The position numbers and the translations under genes were made by a program. A stretch of DNA of 62,068 bases from contig NZ_BOMS01000152.1 in NCBI RefSeq assembly GCF_016862315.1, positions 1-62,068 of the forward strand. The letters run 5' to 3'. The notes beneath the pieces are model-generated. The model had not been told where the DNA came from. It made no database searches and worked only from the letters and a program-made list of their open reading frames with translations. Shown in pieces: positions 40,849 through 49,451 of this stretch. The stretch's first letter is position 1. Each line of letters begins with the position of its first letter. The stretch is from Actinoplanes palleronii. Lineage in GTDB: Bacteria > Actinomycetota > Actinomycetes > Mycobacteriales > Micromonosporaceae.

Positions 40849-42048
40849 GTGCCGCAGCTCACCATGGAGGACCGCTTGCTCACCATCACGCCCGAACAAC
40901 GTCGCCTTGTCATTGCGCACCGTCACCTTCTGCATGGGGGCGCTACCGGTCCCGACGAGGTCGCTGCCACGCTCATCGGGCTGCACGCGACCGACCCGGC
41001 CACACCGTTCCTGTCCGTCCTCGCACGAAGCAGGACGACCACGATCGCGGACATCGTCGACGCGATGTACGCACGGCGAAGCATGGTGCGCTGGATGGCG
41101 ATGCGCCGCACCCTTTTCGTGTTCCCGACCTCGGAAATCGCCGGAATCCAGGCCGCGGTCAGCACACCGCTAGCGGCGACGCTGCGCCGACAGCTGCTCA
41201 GCCGGCTGCGGCGCAACGGCGCTGAACCGCCCATCGAGGGCGACCTGGACGCTTGGCTCGCCGATGTGGAGAAGCAGACGATGGCCGCACTCGTCGATGC
41301 CGGGTCCGCCACCGGTGCTCAACTGTCGGCGCGGGTTCCAGGCTTGACGACGGTGATTCTTCCAGGATCACCGTCGGAGGTTCGACAGAATGTCACGTCA
41401 CCATTGCTGACCATCATGAGTGCTAACGGGTTGATCGTCCGCGGTGTACCGACCGGAGCGTGGACGTCGAGGAATCACCTCTGGCAGCCCGCGGCGGCCT
41501 GGTGGCCACACGATTTCGAGGCGACAAGCGAAGCTGATGCACAGCGTGCGCTCGCGCGACGCTATCTGGAGCGGTACGGGCCGGCGACTGCGGACGATGT
41601 GCAGTGGTGGACGGGGTGGAACAAGACCACGACCACACGCGCCCTGTCGCGCCTGCCGACCATCGACGTCGACCTCCACGGCCGTACCGGACTGATGCTG
41701 GGTGAGCCCGATCTCGAGATCCCCGACTCCCCGCCGCACGCCGCCCTTCTGCCCTCGCTCGACTCCACACCGATGGGATGGAAGGAACGCGAGTGGTTCC
41801 TCAGCATCGACCGGCGCGAGATCTTCGACACGGCCGGCAACATCGGCCCGACCCTGTGGTGGAACGGCGAGATCATCGGCTCCTGGGCCGTGGCAACCAC
41901 CGGTGAAGTGCGAACGTCAATCCGCCTGGACCGGGGCACCGACGCGAAATCAACCATTCACCTGGCTGCCGCGGAACTCCAGCGGCGGCTCGACGGGACG
42001 GTCGTCACCCCGTCGATCCGAACACCGCTGGAGAAATCCCTGCTCTGA
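40849..42048 (+). CDS. Winged-helix DNA-binding protein (HTH_42, AlkZ/YcaQ-like)
   Basis: A 399-residue HTH_42 protein. Family blocks are visible: the N-terminal LVIAHRHLLHGG, LIGLHATDPATPFLSVLARS, a tandem winged-helix region, RYLERYGPATADDVQWWTGW, and the C-terminal MGWKEREWFLSIDRREIFDT and GNIGPTLWWNGEIIGSWAV. In characterised relatives (AlkZ, YcaQ) this fold is a DNA glycosylase acting on alkylated or cross-linked bases, often for self-resistance. The exact catalytic Gln motif of AlkZ is not evident here, so activity is uncertain. The start may be GTG 40849 or ATG 40864. Confidence 0.85.
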   Translation: MPQLTMEDRLLTITPEQRRLVIAHRHLLHGGATGPDEVAATLIGLHATDPATPFLSVLARSRTTTIADIVDAMYARRSMVRWMAMRRTLFVFPTSEIAGIQAAVSTPLAATLRRQLLSRLRRNGAEPPIEGDLDAWLADVEKQTMAALVDAGSATGAQLSARVPGLTTVILPGSPSEVRQNVTSPLLTIMSANGLIVRGVPTGAWTSRNHLWQPAAAWWPHDFEATSEADAQRALARRYLERYGPATADDVQWWTGWNKTTTTRALSRLPTIDVDLHGRTGLMLGEPDLEIPDSPPHAALLPSLDSTPMGWKEREWFLSIDRREIFDTAGNIGPTLWWNGEIIGSWAVATTGEVRTSIRLDRGTDAKSTIHLAAAELQRRLDGTVVTPSIRTPLEKSLL

Positions 42049-42435
42049 ACGACCAGACCGGGCCAGCAGCGTCACGAATCTCGCGCGCTCCGCACTCATC
42101 AACTCAACGTCATCGACAGCCGCTTCGCGCCCCCCATCATCGACCTCAACCCACGAGCCACGCAGCGATGCCAGAACTGAGCCGACCTACGTTGCCGCTC
42201 ACCCCCAGCCGAACGGATCGCTGGTGTCCCGATGACCGTTCCCTTGACGGGACACCCAGCTCAACGACCACCCTCTCGGCATCGCGCAGTCACCCCGACC
42301 ACCGTCTCTGCGCCAGAGCAAGTCTTCTGGCACCGCTTTGATCGTCGTTGGATTTGGTACCCGCGAGTTTCGACCCCTCCCGCTACCGGACCTTTTGTGG
42401 GGGCTAAGAATGGCCTGGGTTCCGCCGCAAACAGG
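42049..42435. other. Intergenic stretch without a supported gene
   Basis: A 387-bp gap between convergent genes. Neither strand shows coherent protein sequence. AT content rises around 42330-42420 (TCTTCTGGCACCGCTTTGAT). No strong hairpin was found. Confidence 0.4.
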
Positions 42436-43083
42436 TCATGGGCGGACCGCCGGCAGGAGGACGCCGTCGATGATGGAGATGAGGAAGTCGCGGTCGAACG
42501 GCTTGCGCTGGATGAGCGCGCGGTAGGCGGCGATGGACGGGATGATCTGTGCGAGGGTCTCGACGTCGGCGGCGGAATCGATCTCGCCGCGGCGGATCGC
42601 CCGGCCCAACAGCACGCGGTTGGCGGCGGCCCACGGTTCGACGATCGCGTCGTTGGCTGCCTCGGCGAGCCCGCGGTCCTGGCTGAGCATCGACGCCAAC
42701 CCGGCCATGATCGTGAGCTGGTACTCGCCTTCCTCGACGGAGGCCGGCTTGAACAGCGCGAGGATGTCGCCGCGCAGGGTGCCGGTGTCGGGCAGCCGGT
42801 CCAGGTCGGCCTGACTGCGTTTCATGTGCCCGACGGCGTCGAGGACCAGTTCGGCCTTCGACGGCCAGCGACGGTAGAAGGTGCCTTTGCCGGCCTTGGC
42901 CCTTGCCGCCACCGCGCTCATCGTCATACCCGCATAGCCGACCTCCGCCAGGACCTGCAGTGCCGCGTCTAGGATCTCGGTGTCGCGGCCGGGGTCAGGT
43001 TTACGGCCCGGGCGGCGGTGGGCGGTGGGGCCACCCTCGCCGTCCGGGACGGCGGCGCCCGCGGTGGGGTCGTCCTGCGTCAT
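42436..43083 (-). CDS. TetR family regulator of the second efflux cassette
   Basis: About 215 residues from ATG 43083 (GAGGAG 9 nt upstream); a further 19 codons upstream are open. The HTH covers EILDAALQVLAEVGYAGMTM and VAARAKAGKGTFYRRWPSKA. The C-terminal LPDTGTLRGDILALF matches the corresponding region of the first cassette's TetR, so the two regulators are paralogues. It is the last gene of a minus-strand set AKR-VOC-MFS-TetR, in contrast to the first cassette where TetR leads. Confidence 0.9.
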   Translation of the reverse strand: MTQDDPTAGAAVPDGEGGPTAHRRPGRKPDPGRDTEILDAALQVLAEVGYAGMTMSAVAARAKAGKGTFYRRWPSKAELVLDAVGHMKRSQADLDRLPDTGTLRGDILALFKPASVEEGEYQLTIMAGLASMLSQDRGLAEAANDAIVEPWAAANRVLLGRAIRRGEIDSAADVETLAQIIPSIAAYRALIQRKPFDRDFLISIIDGVLLPAVRP

Positions 43084-43162
43084 AGCGGTGTTCTCCTCGT
43101 CGCCGGAAGTGTGGCCTGCTGTGTGCCGGTCCGGATTCATTGTTGTGCCGCCGGTACACGGG

Positions 43163-44626
43163 TCAGACCGCGGGTACGGTGACCTCGCCGCACTGGGCGG
43201 CCTGCGAGTGTTCGCGGCTGTCCCGGTTGGAGATCAGCACGGCGGCGAGCACGATGCCGGCGACGGCGAAGCCGGCGCCGACGAGGAACGCGTCGGAGAA
43301 CCCGTCGGTGAGGGCGACCTTTAGGTCCCGTACGCCGGAGGTGAGCGCGTCGGTGGTCGCCGAGTTGGCGATGGAGGCGAGGATCGCCAGGCCGAGCGCG
43401 CCACCGATCTGCTGGGTGGTGTTGATCAGCCCGGAGGCGAGGCCGGCCTGCTCCGGGGTGGTTCCGGTCACCGCGGCGATCGTCAGGGGTACGAACGAGA
43501 GGCCGAGGCCGAGTCCGGCGAGCACCGACGGGCCGAGCACGTCCACGGCGAACGAGCCGTCCGGGCGCACCTGGGAGAACCAGGCGAGTCCCAGAGCGAC
43601 GAACGCAAGGCCCGCGATCAGCACCGGCTTGAACCCGAGCCGGGTGACCAGGGTCGAGGCCGCGGTCGCGGCGACGATGATGGACACCGACAGAGGCAGG
43701 TAGGCGAATCCCGCGGCCAGCGCGCTGAACCCGAGCACCTGCTGCAGGTAGAGGGTGATCAGGAAGAACATCGAGACCAGGGCCATGCCGACCAGCAGAC
43801 CGACGACGTTGGCTCCGCGCAGCGTACGCAGGGAGAACGTCGACAACGGCAACAGCGGGTTGCGCGAGCGCCACTCGATGACGGTGAACGCGGCGAGCAG
43901 GGCCAGTGCGCCCAGTCCGCGCAGCAGGGTGGTGGTCGAGGTCCAGCCGGCCTTGTCGGCGTCCACGAGGGTGTAGACGAGCAGGGCCAGTCCGGCGGAC
44001 ACGGTGACCGCTCCGGGCAGGTCGAAGGCCCGGTTTTGTGCCCCGCTGGTCGATTCGGTGAGACGCTTGGGTGCCTGCCAGATGATGAGCGCCCCGATCG
44101 GGACGTTGACGAACAGCACCCATTCCCAGCCGAGGTACTCGGTGAGCACGCCGCCGAGCAGCACACCGGCCGCGCCACCGGCGCCGGCGACAGCACCCCA
44201 GATGGCGAGGGCCCGGTTGCGCTCGCTGCCCTCAGCGAAGGTGGTCGTCACGATGGACAGGGCTGCGGGTGAGGCGATCGCCGCGCCGAGGCCTTGCAGC
44301 GCCCGGGCCGCGATCAGCCAGGTCTCGTTCTGGGCGAATCCGCCGAGCAGCGAGGCGATCGTGAACAGCGCGATGCCGGCCACGAACATCCGCCGGCGGC
44401 CGAGGAAGTCGGCCAGGCGACCGCCGAGCAGCAGGAACCCGCCGAAGGCCAGGACGTAGGCGTTGACCACCCAGGAAAGGTGGTCCTGGGAGATGTGCAG
44501 GGCGGTGCCGATCGAGGGCAGCGCCACGTTGACGATCGACGCGTCGATCACGACGACGAACTGGGTCAACGCCAGCAAGGCGAGCGCGAGGTTCCTCGCG
44601 CGACCGGTGGTGAGATCTGCAGGCAT
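43163..44626 (-). CDS. MFS drug transporter, DHA2 (14-helix) type
   Basis: A 487-residue MFS pump from ATG 44626 (MPADLTTGRARNLALALLAL); an earlier in-frame start at 44722 would overlap the VOC gene and adds a hydrophilic leader. Motif D1 is QFVVVIDASIVNVALPSIGT, motif A GGRLADFLGRRR, and motif C region GAVAGAGGAAGVLLGGVL. Fourteen hydrophobic segments are visible. It is similar in class to the pump at 38.1 kb. It probably confers export of a lipophilic toxic compound and is controlled by the adjacent TetR. Confidence 0.93.
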   Translation of the reverse strand: MPADLTTGRARNLALALLALTQFVVVIDASIVNVALPSIGTALHISQDHLSWVVNAYVLAFGGFLLLGGRLADFLGRRRMFVAGIALFTIASLLGGFAQNETWLIAARALQGLGAAIASPAALSIVTTTFAEGSERNRALAIWGAVAGAGGAAGVLLGGVLTEYLGWEWVLFVNVPIGALIIWQAPKRLTESTSGAQNRAFDLPGAVTVSAGLALLVYTLVDADKAGWTSTTTLLRGLGALALLAAFTVIEWRSRNPLLPLSTFSLRTLRGANVVGLLVGMALVSMFFLITLYLQQVLGFSALAAGFAYLPLSVSIIVAATAASTLVTRLGFKPVLIAGLAFVALGLAWFSQVRPDGSFAVDVLGPSVLAGLGLGLSFVPLTIAAVTGTTPEQAGLASGLINTTQQIGGALGLAILASIANSATTDALTSGVRDLKVALTDGFSDAFLVGAGFAVAGIVLAAVLISNRDSREHSQAAQCGEVTVPAV

Positions 44627-44718
44627 GGGTGTAGGACACTCCGATGGGGATGAGCGAGGGAGAAGGTGAGGTGCGGGGCGACGCCCGAGGTGGTTGTCCG
44701 GGCGTCGCCCCGCGGTGG

Positions 44719-45174
44719 TCACTCGTGGACGTTGACCATCCAGGTCACCCCGAACTGGTCGGTGACGATGCCGAAGCCGGGCGACCAGGTCGATGAAGTG
44801 AGGCTTTCGACGACGGTCCCGTTCACGGCGAGGCGCTTGAAGAGCGTTGTCGCCTCTTCCAGGGTGGCGATGCGGAGTTGGATGAACATGGGCTGTTCGG
44901 TGATGGTCGTGCCGTTCGCGCGACGGGTCGAGCCCGGCTTGCCGAAGTCCGGCTCTTGGTCGCCCGGGATGTCATAGCCCATCACCAGGACGCCGTCGGC
45001 GGTGGTGATCTGGCCGTAGACGATCCGGTCGCTGTCCGGCAGGCCGGCGGGCATGCCGAAGTCCTGGTAGGTGTGCGACAGCAGGTCGCCGTCGAAGACG
45101 CCCCGATAGAACTCGAGCGCCGGGCGCGCGTTCCCGTTCGCGAAGTTGAGGTGCGGGATGGCGGAGATGGACAT
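44719..45174 (-). CDS. PhnB-like VOC family protein
   Basis: A 151-residue VOC protein: HLNFANGNARPALEFYRGVF, the MPAGLPDSDRIVYGQITTAD block, VLVMGYDIPG, and the end GFGIVTDQFGVTWMVNVHE. It lies between the aldo-keto reductase gene and the MFS gene of the second cassette. The MPAGLPD block is also in the remnant at 47.1 kb. The metal or cofactor-site residues typical of glyoxalase I are not obvious, so a binding or resistance function is as likely as catalysis. Confidence 0.92.
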   Translation of the reverse strand: MSISAIPHLNFANGNARPALEFYRGVFDGDLLSHTYQDFGMPAGLPDSDRIVYGQITTADGVLVMGYDIPGDQEPDFGKPGSTRRANGTTITEQPMFIQLRIATLEEATTLFKRLAVNGTVVESLTSSTWSPGFGIVTDQFGVTWMVNVHE

Positions 45175-45211
45175 GGAGAGGTTCCGTTCGTTGAAAGGAT
45201 TGGGGAAGGTG

Positions 45212-46237
45212 TCAGCGCCGACGCAGTGACGCGTCGGTGAGCGCGGGCGGGAAGTAACCGGCGTCGCCGACGGTCATGTTCCGGCCCGGAGCCACGATCT
45301 TGTCGATGCGGTCCAGGACGTCCGGGTCGAGGACGAGGTCGGCCGCGCCGAGCTGGCTGTCGAGCTGTTCGATGTCCATCGGGCCGATGATCGGTGCGGT
45401 GACCGCGCGGTGGGCGAGCACGAAGCCGAGGGCGAGGTGGATCAGCGACAGGCCCGCTTCCTCGGCGAGCAGGGCGAGGGCCTCGACGGCGTCGAGCTTG
45501 CCGGCGTTACGCGGGGCGTCGATGTCGAAGATGCCGGGCATGAGCTCGGTGCGGCTGCTCACCTGGCCGGTGGCACCCTTGCGGAACGTGCCGGAGAGCC
45601 AGCCCCCGCCGAGCGGGCTCCAGGTGAGCACGCCGATGCGGTGCGCCTCGGCGGCGGGCAGGACATCGGCCTCGATCCCACGGGCGAGCATCGAGTACGG
45701 GGGCTGCTCGGTCACGAACCGGCCCAGGCCCCGGCGTTCGGCCGCCCACTGCGCCTCGACGAGCTGGTGGGCGGGGAACGTCGAGGTGCCGAAGTACCGG
45801 ATCTTCCCGGCCCGCTGCAGATCGGTCAGCGCCCCCAGGGTCTCCTCGATCCCGGTCGCCGGGTCGGGGCGGTGCACCTGGTAGAGGTCGAGGTGGTCGG
45901 TGCCGAGCCGCTTCAGGCTGCCCTCCACCGCCCGCATGATCCACCGGCGCGAGTTGCCACGGTCGTTGACGTTGTCGCTCATCGGGTTGTGGAACTTGCT
46001 GGCCAGGACCACCGAGTCGCGGCGCGACCCGGCCAGCGCCTTGCCGACGATCTCCTCGGCCTCCCCGCGGCCATATAGGTCGGCGGTGTCGACGAAGTTG
46101 ATGCCGGCCTCGAGCGCGTGGTGGATCGTCCGGATCGAGTCGTCGTGGTCCTTGTTGCCCCAGGACCCGAACATCATCGTGCCCAGGCACAGCGAGCTGA
46201 CGCTCAGTCCGGTGTCCCCGAGAGTGCGGTACTGCAT
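45212..46237 (-). CDS. Aldo/keto reductase
   Basis: A 341-residue AKR from ATG 46237 (MQYRTLGDTGLSVSSLCLGT). The catalytic tetrad can be read as Asp50, Tyr55 (FVDTADLYGRGEAEE), Lys81 (ASKFHN) and His122 (YQVHRPDP). The NADPH-binding C-terminal part includes VLTWSPLGGGWLSG and LALGFVLAHRAVTAPIIGP. The barrel length is complete. It leads the second cassette and lies just downstream of a palindrome-rich region that may be its operator. Substrate unknown; reactive aldehydes are typical. Confidence 0.93.
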   Translation of the reverse strand: MQYRTLGDTGLSVSSLCLGTMMFGSWGNKDHDDSIRTIHHALEAGINFVDTADLYGRGEAEEIVGKALAGSRRDSVVLASKFHNPMSDNVNDRGNSRRWIMRAVEGSLKRLGTDHLDLYQVHRPDPATGIEETLGALTDLQRAGKIRYFGTSTFPAHQLVEAQWAAERRGLGRFVTEQPPYSMLARGIEADVLPAAEAHRIGVLTWSPLGGGWLSGTFRKGATGQVSSRTELMPGIFDIDAPRNAGKLDAVEALALLAEEAGLSLIHLALGFVLAHRAVTAPIIGPMDIEQLDSQLGAADLVLDPDVLDRIDKIVAPGRNMTVGDAGYFPPALTDASLRRR

Positions 46238-46342
46238 GTGATCACCCGTTCTTCGAAATGGCTCCGCATCCAGCGCCCGGTGCGAACGCCCTGACACAAC
46301 CGCTCGGAGTTGACCTGCGATGCAGCGAAGCTCGTCTTCATA

Positions 46343-46384
46343 ACGGTACCGATCGGTTCCGGTAACGTCAAGTACCGGTACCGT
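46343..46384. promoter_or_regulatory. Clustered palindromes upstream of the AKR operon
   Basis: ACGGTACCG (46343-46351) and CGGTACCGT (46376-46384) are perfect inverted copies. Between them, CGGTTCCGGTA and TACCGGTACCG give further overlapping symmetry. The spacing is two to three helical turns. This is a plausible operator for the second cassette's TetR, 106 bp upstream of the AKR start. Confidence 0.5.
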
Positions 46385-46859
46385 TCAGTACTGCAAGAGA
46401 GGGGGTTGTTCGGCATGTTTACTCACCGCGTCGGCGTCACCTGGATCCGCCGGGGCCAACCACGCCCACTCCGACCGACCGTCTTCAGCCTCGGGTAAGC
46501 GGCCACCGCACTTCCGCAGGCCGCGCCCGGCTTGCACGAGGGAGGACAGCTCGCGCATCCCGCCCGTCCGGCCGCACCGGCCTTGGCCGAGTGAGTCCTT
46601 GTCGATGGGACTACTGCCGTCGTGCGCGTCTGCGGTGGCCTGATCGGGCTTCCCGTTCCAGTGGCGGCAGGCCGATGAGTCGCCGGCGCCCGCGCCCATC
46701 GACGCGTGCGCCCCTGGCGCCTCGGCGACCTCGGACGGTTCACCGATCTTGACGGAGCAGGCCCCTGCAGCGGTTAAGCCATGCCGGTCGTCATGGACGT
46801 TTGCTCGCCTCCGGCGCCGCCACAAACCTCGCGATGAGTATCGAGACCCGCCGGTCACG
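46385..46859. other. Gene-poor stretch with a possible VOC scrap
   Basis: The plus strand has an ATG at 46416 after GAGAGGGGG and reads FTHRVGVTWIRRG before degenerating; this recalls the FGVTWxxxV end of VOC proteins but is too short to call. No other coherent protein sequence is visible on either strand. Confidence 0.35.
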
Positions 46860-47110
46860 TCATGACGACAGTGCCTTCTCGATCGGTGTGCGAATAGCAG
46901 GCGTCACGGTTGTTCCGTCTAGTCGCTGCTCGAGTCGAGCGGCCGCTGCGTCCGTGGCCGCCTGAAGATCTTCGCCACCGTCGACGAGAAGGCTGGTGCG
47001 AACCCCGGTCGGTGTCGAAGCCCAGACGCCGACAATGCCGCCGTTGCACCAGATGGTGGGCCCGATGTTGCCGAAGTTGTCATAGAAGCCTGCCGTGCCG
47101 GTCAGGCTGT
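46860..47110 (-). pseudogene. C-terminal remnant of a second HTH_42 (AlkZ-like) protein
   Basis: The minus strand reads GFYDNFGNIGPTIWCNGGIV, GVWASTPTGVRTSLLVDGGE and LEQRLDGTTVTPAIRTPIEK before a stop at 46860. Block by block this parallels the end of the intact HTH_42 protein at 40.8-42.0 kb (GNIGPTLWWNGEIIG, LQRRLDGTVVTPSIRTPLEK), so it is a paralogous remnant. The first 300 residues are missing. It abuts the VOC remnant head to head. Confidence 0.8.
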
Positions 47111-47114
47111 ACCA

Positions 47115-47460
47115 ATGACGGAATGCCCGCCGGCCTCCCCGACACCGACAAGGCTGTCTGGGGGCAGGTCGCCTCGACCGACGGCCTGCGCATCATGGCC
47201 TACGACGTGCCCACCCGGCAGGCTGCCGGCGAGACGACCCAGCCCGGAGCAACGCACCGCAAAACGGTATGACCATCACCGACCAGCCGTACTTCCTCGC
47301 CCTCAGCGGTTCGACACTCGACGAGATCACGGCCACCTGGGACCGCCTCTCCGTCGGCGGCACCATCCTTGAGCCGCTTGCCGCATCCGCGTGGTCCGCC
47401 GGGTTCGGCATGCTCACCGACCAGTTCGGTGTCACCTGGGTCGTCGACGTCGCCCAGTAG
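47115..47460 (+). pseudogene. VOC family protein remnant, N-terminus lost and frameshifted
   Basis: The first part reads GMPAGLPDTDKAVWGQVAST and LRIMAYDVPTRQAAG, matching the middle of the VOC protein at 44.7 kb. Near 47265 the frame changes: NGMTITDQPYFLALSGSTLD, ATWDRLSVGGTILEPLA and GFGMLTDQFGVTWVVDVAQ complete the C-terminus before TAG at 47458. The first 40 residues (HLNF... block) are absent. Together with the HTH_42 remnant it is a broken copy of elements found intact in the two cassettes. Confidence 0.8.
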
Positions 47461-47495
47461 CACCCCCTCGACCGCGGCGGCTCGCATCGACTCAG

Positions 47496-48058
47496 GCGAG
47501 CGCCGGGCACTGCTGGAGGATCTGCCGTTGCGCGGCGCCGGCGTGCAGACACCGCCGTTCTTCGTCGACGCGGCAGCCGAGCTCTACGCCGCGGCGCAGG
47601 AGCACGGGCTGGAGGGCATCGTGTGCAAACGGCTGGACTCGCCGTACACGCCGGGGCAGCGGGCCAGGACCTGGGTCAAAACGGTCATCCCGCACGTGGC
47701 GGACGTGGTGGTGTGCGGGTGGCTTCCCGGCCAGGGCCGGCTGCGCGACACCATCGGCGCGCTCGTGGTCGGCGCGTACGACCGGACCGGGCACCTGCAC
47801 CTGGTCGGCCGGGTCGGCAGCGGGCTGTCCGGCGCCGCGCGCCGGCAACTGCAGCAGCTCCTCGCGCCGCTGCACCGCGGCAGCCCACCGGCCGGGCACG
47901 CCGAGAGCGCCGCGATGGCCGAGGCGATGTGGGTCGACCCGCAGGTGGTGGCCCGGATCGGCTACCGCTCGTGGACCGGCGGAACCCAGCTGCGGCACCC
48001 GGTGTACCGCGGGGTGCTGGACGATCGCGACGCCTCGACCGCTCTGCTGCCGGAGTAG
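47496..48058 (+). pseudogene. 3' fragment of ATP-dependent DNA ligase (LigD/LigC-type)
   Basis: From about 47496 the frame reads RRALLEDLPLRGAGVQTPPF, AAAQEHGLEGIVCKRLDSPY (motif IV, EGIVxK), RARTWVKTVIPHVADVVVCG (motif V, W-x-K) and then the OB-fold with GALVVGAYDRTGHLHLVGRV, ending at a normal stop. It is the complement of the 5' ligase fragment at 36.6 kb, same strand. About 110 residues around motifs III are missing from both. The VOC remnant ends only 35 nt before it. Confidence 0.8.
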
Positions 48059-48087
48059 CCGGTGGCGGCCGGTGCGGCGCTCCCGGA

Positions 48088-48513
48088 TCAGGGGTTGGTG
48101 TCCAGCAGCGCGGAGGGGGTTCGGTAGTTCACCTCGAGGTCGAGGCCGTCGCCCAGGGGGCAGTAGAACGCGGTCCAGGTCGCTCCCCAGACCTGGAATC
48201 CGTCGCTGATCGCGCCGGGGTTCAGGCCGGCCGCGGTGAGTTCGGCGTGTTTGGTGTAGACGGCCTCGCGGGACTGCTGGATGAGACCGAAGTGAAAGCC
48301 TTTCGGGTACGCGGAGCCGCCGTCCGGTACCGGATCGATCTGGGTGATGACGAACTCGGAGCCGTCGCTCCCGGCGACAGCGGCGAAGGAGCCGCCACCG
48401 AACGCGGCGGGCGCGCGGCCCGTGTCGATGATCCGGTAGCCGAAGTGGGTGACGAGTGTGCCGGCGAGAGCGGTGACGTCGCTGGCGCAGAGGTTGATGT
48501 GGTTGAGACGCAT
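48088..48513 (-). CDS. VOC family protein (glyoxalase-like)
   Basis: A 141-residue VOC protein of a different subgroup from the PhnB-like ones: MRLNHINLCASDVTALAGTL at the N-terminus, SEFVITQIDPVPDG, KGFHFGLIQQSREAVYTKH and the last strand FYCPLGDGLDLEVNYRTP. His5, His at FHFG and the late Glu (LEVNY) could be metal ligands. It is 14 nt downstream of the hydrolase gene on the same strand and likely co-transcribed, under the MarR at 49.4 kb. Confidence 0.9.
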   Translation of the reverse strand: MRLNHINLCASDVTALAGTLVTHFGYRIIDTGRAPAAFGGGSFAAVAGSDGSEFVITQIDPVPDGGSAYPKGFHFGLIQQSREAVYTKHAELTAAGLNPGAISDGFQVWGATWTAFYCPLGDGLDLEVNYRTPSALLDTNP

Positions 48514-48527
48514 GCTGGTGTCCGCTT

Positions 48528-49370
48528 TCAGGAGAAGAAGTCGCGCAGGGCGCCCGCGACGAGTTCCGGGCGTCCGGTGTTCCAGGCGCCGGCGTGGCCG
48601 AGGCCGGCGAACTCGACGGGTGTCGCCTGCGGCAGGACGCCGGCCAGGTCGCCGATGGCCTGCCGCAGGAAGCGAGGGCTCTTCGTTCCGCTGAGCAGCA
48701 GCACGGGCTTGTCGATGGATCCGAAGCTCGCCATCTCGGCGTCCAGGCCGCCGACGACGGTGAAGTCGTAGCGGATGCCGGGGAGCAGGTCGCGAAGCTT
48801 CGGGGCCGGACCGGTCCTACGGCTGTCCGCGCTGAGCACGGCGGCGGCGAGCAGCCGGGCGACCGGCCGGGGAAGCATCCGCAGCGGAGCCGGGGCGGTG
48901 CGGGCGGTGCGCAGCGCACCGGCGAGCGCGGCCGCCAGGCGCCCGTGGTCGATGTCCGCGCCGAGCTGCCGGATGCCGGCGTGGGAGATGCCGTCGCGGT
49001 AGAACGGCGGTTCGTACACCGCGGCCCGGGTGACCCGGCGCAGGGTCCGGGCCGCCTCCAGGGTGATCATGGCGCCGGAGCTTAGGCCGAAGAGGTGTCC
49101 GGTGTCCGCCTCGGTGAGCATCGCGTCCACGTCCTCGACGTCACGGGCGATGTCGTGCCCGTCGTCGTACGGCTTCGGGCTCATGCCGCGACCGCGGCGA
49201 TCGGGTGTGTAGACGGTGAAGTCCGGCGCGAGTGCCGCCGCGAGGCGCTGATAGTGGTACGCGGTGCCCATAGCGCCCTGGACCAGCACCAGTCCGGGGC
49301 CGGTGCCCCGGCGCAGGTAGCCGATCCGCGTGCCGTCACGCGAGGTCACGTGCATTCCGCCCTCTGTCAT
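48528..49370 (-). CDS. Alpha/beta hydrolase
   Basis: A 280-residue hydrolase from ATG 49370 (GAGGG upstream): VTSRDGTRIGYLRRGTGPGL, oxyanion-side LVQGAMGT, FTVYTPDRRGRGMS, nucleophile LFGLSSGAM, acid region PVLLLSGTKSPRFL, base GLGHAGAWNT. The DRRGRGMS motif is common in actinobacterial hydrolases that act on small esters or lactones. It is divergent from the MarR gene with an 81-bp gap containing a palindrome. It forms a two-gene operon with the VOC gene. Confidence 0.92.
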   Translation of the reverse strand: MTEGGMHVTSRDGTRIGYLRRGTGPGLVLVQGAMGTAYHYQRLAAALAPDFTVYTPDRRGRGMSPKPYDDGHDIARDVEDVDAMLTEADTGHLFGLSSGAMITLEAARTLRRVTRAAVYEPPFYRDGISHAGIRQLGADIDHGRLAAALAGALRTARTAPAPLRMLPRPVARLLAAAVLSADSRRTGPAPKLRDLLPGIRYDFTVVGGLDAEMASFGSIDKPVLLLSGTKSPRFLRQAIGDLAGVLPQATPVEFAGLGHAGAWNTGRPELVAGALRDFFS

Positions 49371-49396
49371 CTTGCTTTCCCTCAAAGTAGTTTTGC

Positions 49397-49413
49397 GGCA
49401 AAGATACTTTGCC
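49397..49413. promoter_or_regulatory. MarR-type operator
   Basis: GGCAAAGATACTTTGCC is a perfect palindrome with 7-bp arms and a 3-bp centre, in the gap between the hydrolase and MarR genes. A related half-site CAAAGTA lies at 49383. MarR proteins bind such 16-18 bp palindromes and usually repress both divergent genes. Confidence 0.65.
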
Positions 49414-49451
49414 GATCTGATATTTTGCAACCAGGACGGAGAGGGTGATGC

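Noticed and set aside
46385..46858. A 157-codon minus-strand frame upstream of the AKR operon as a regulator gene
   Set aside because: No HTH or other domain can be recognised; composition is low-complexity Gly/Ala/Arg.
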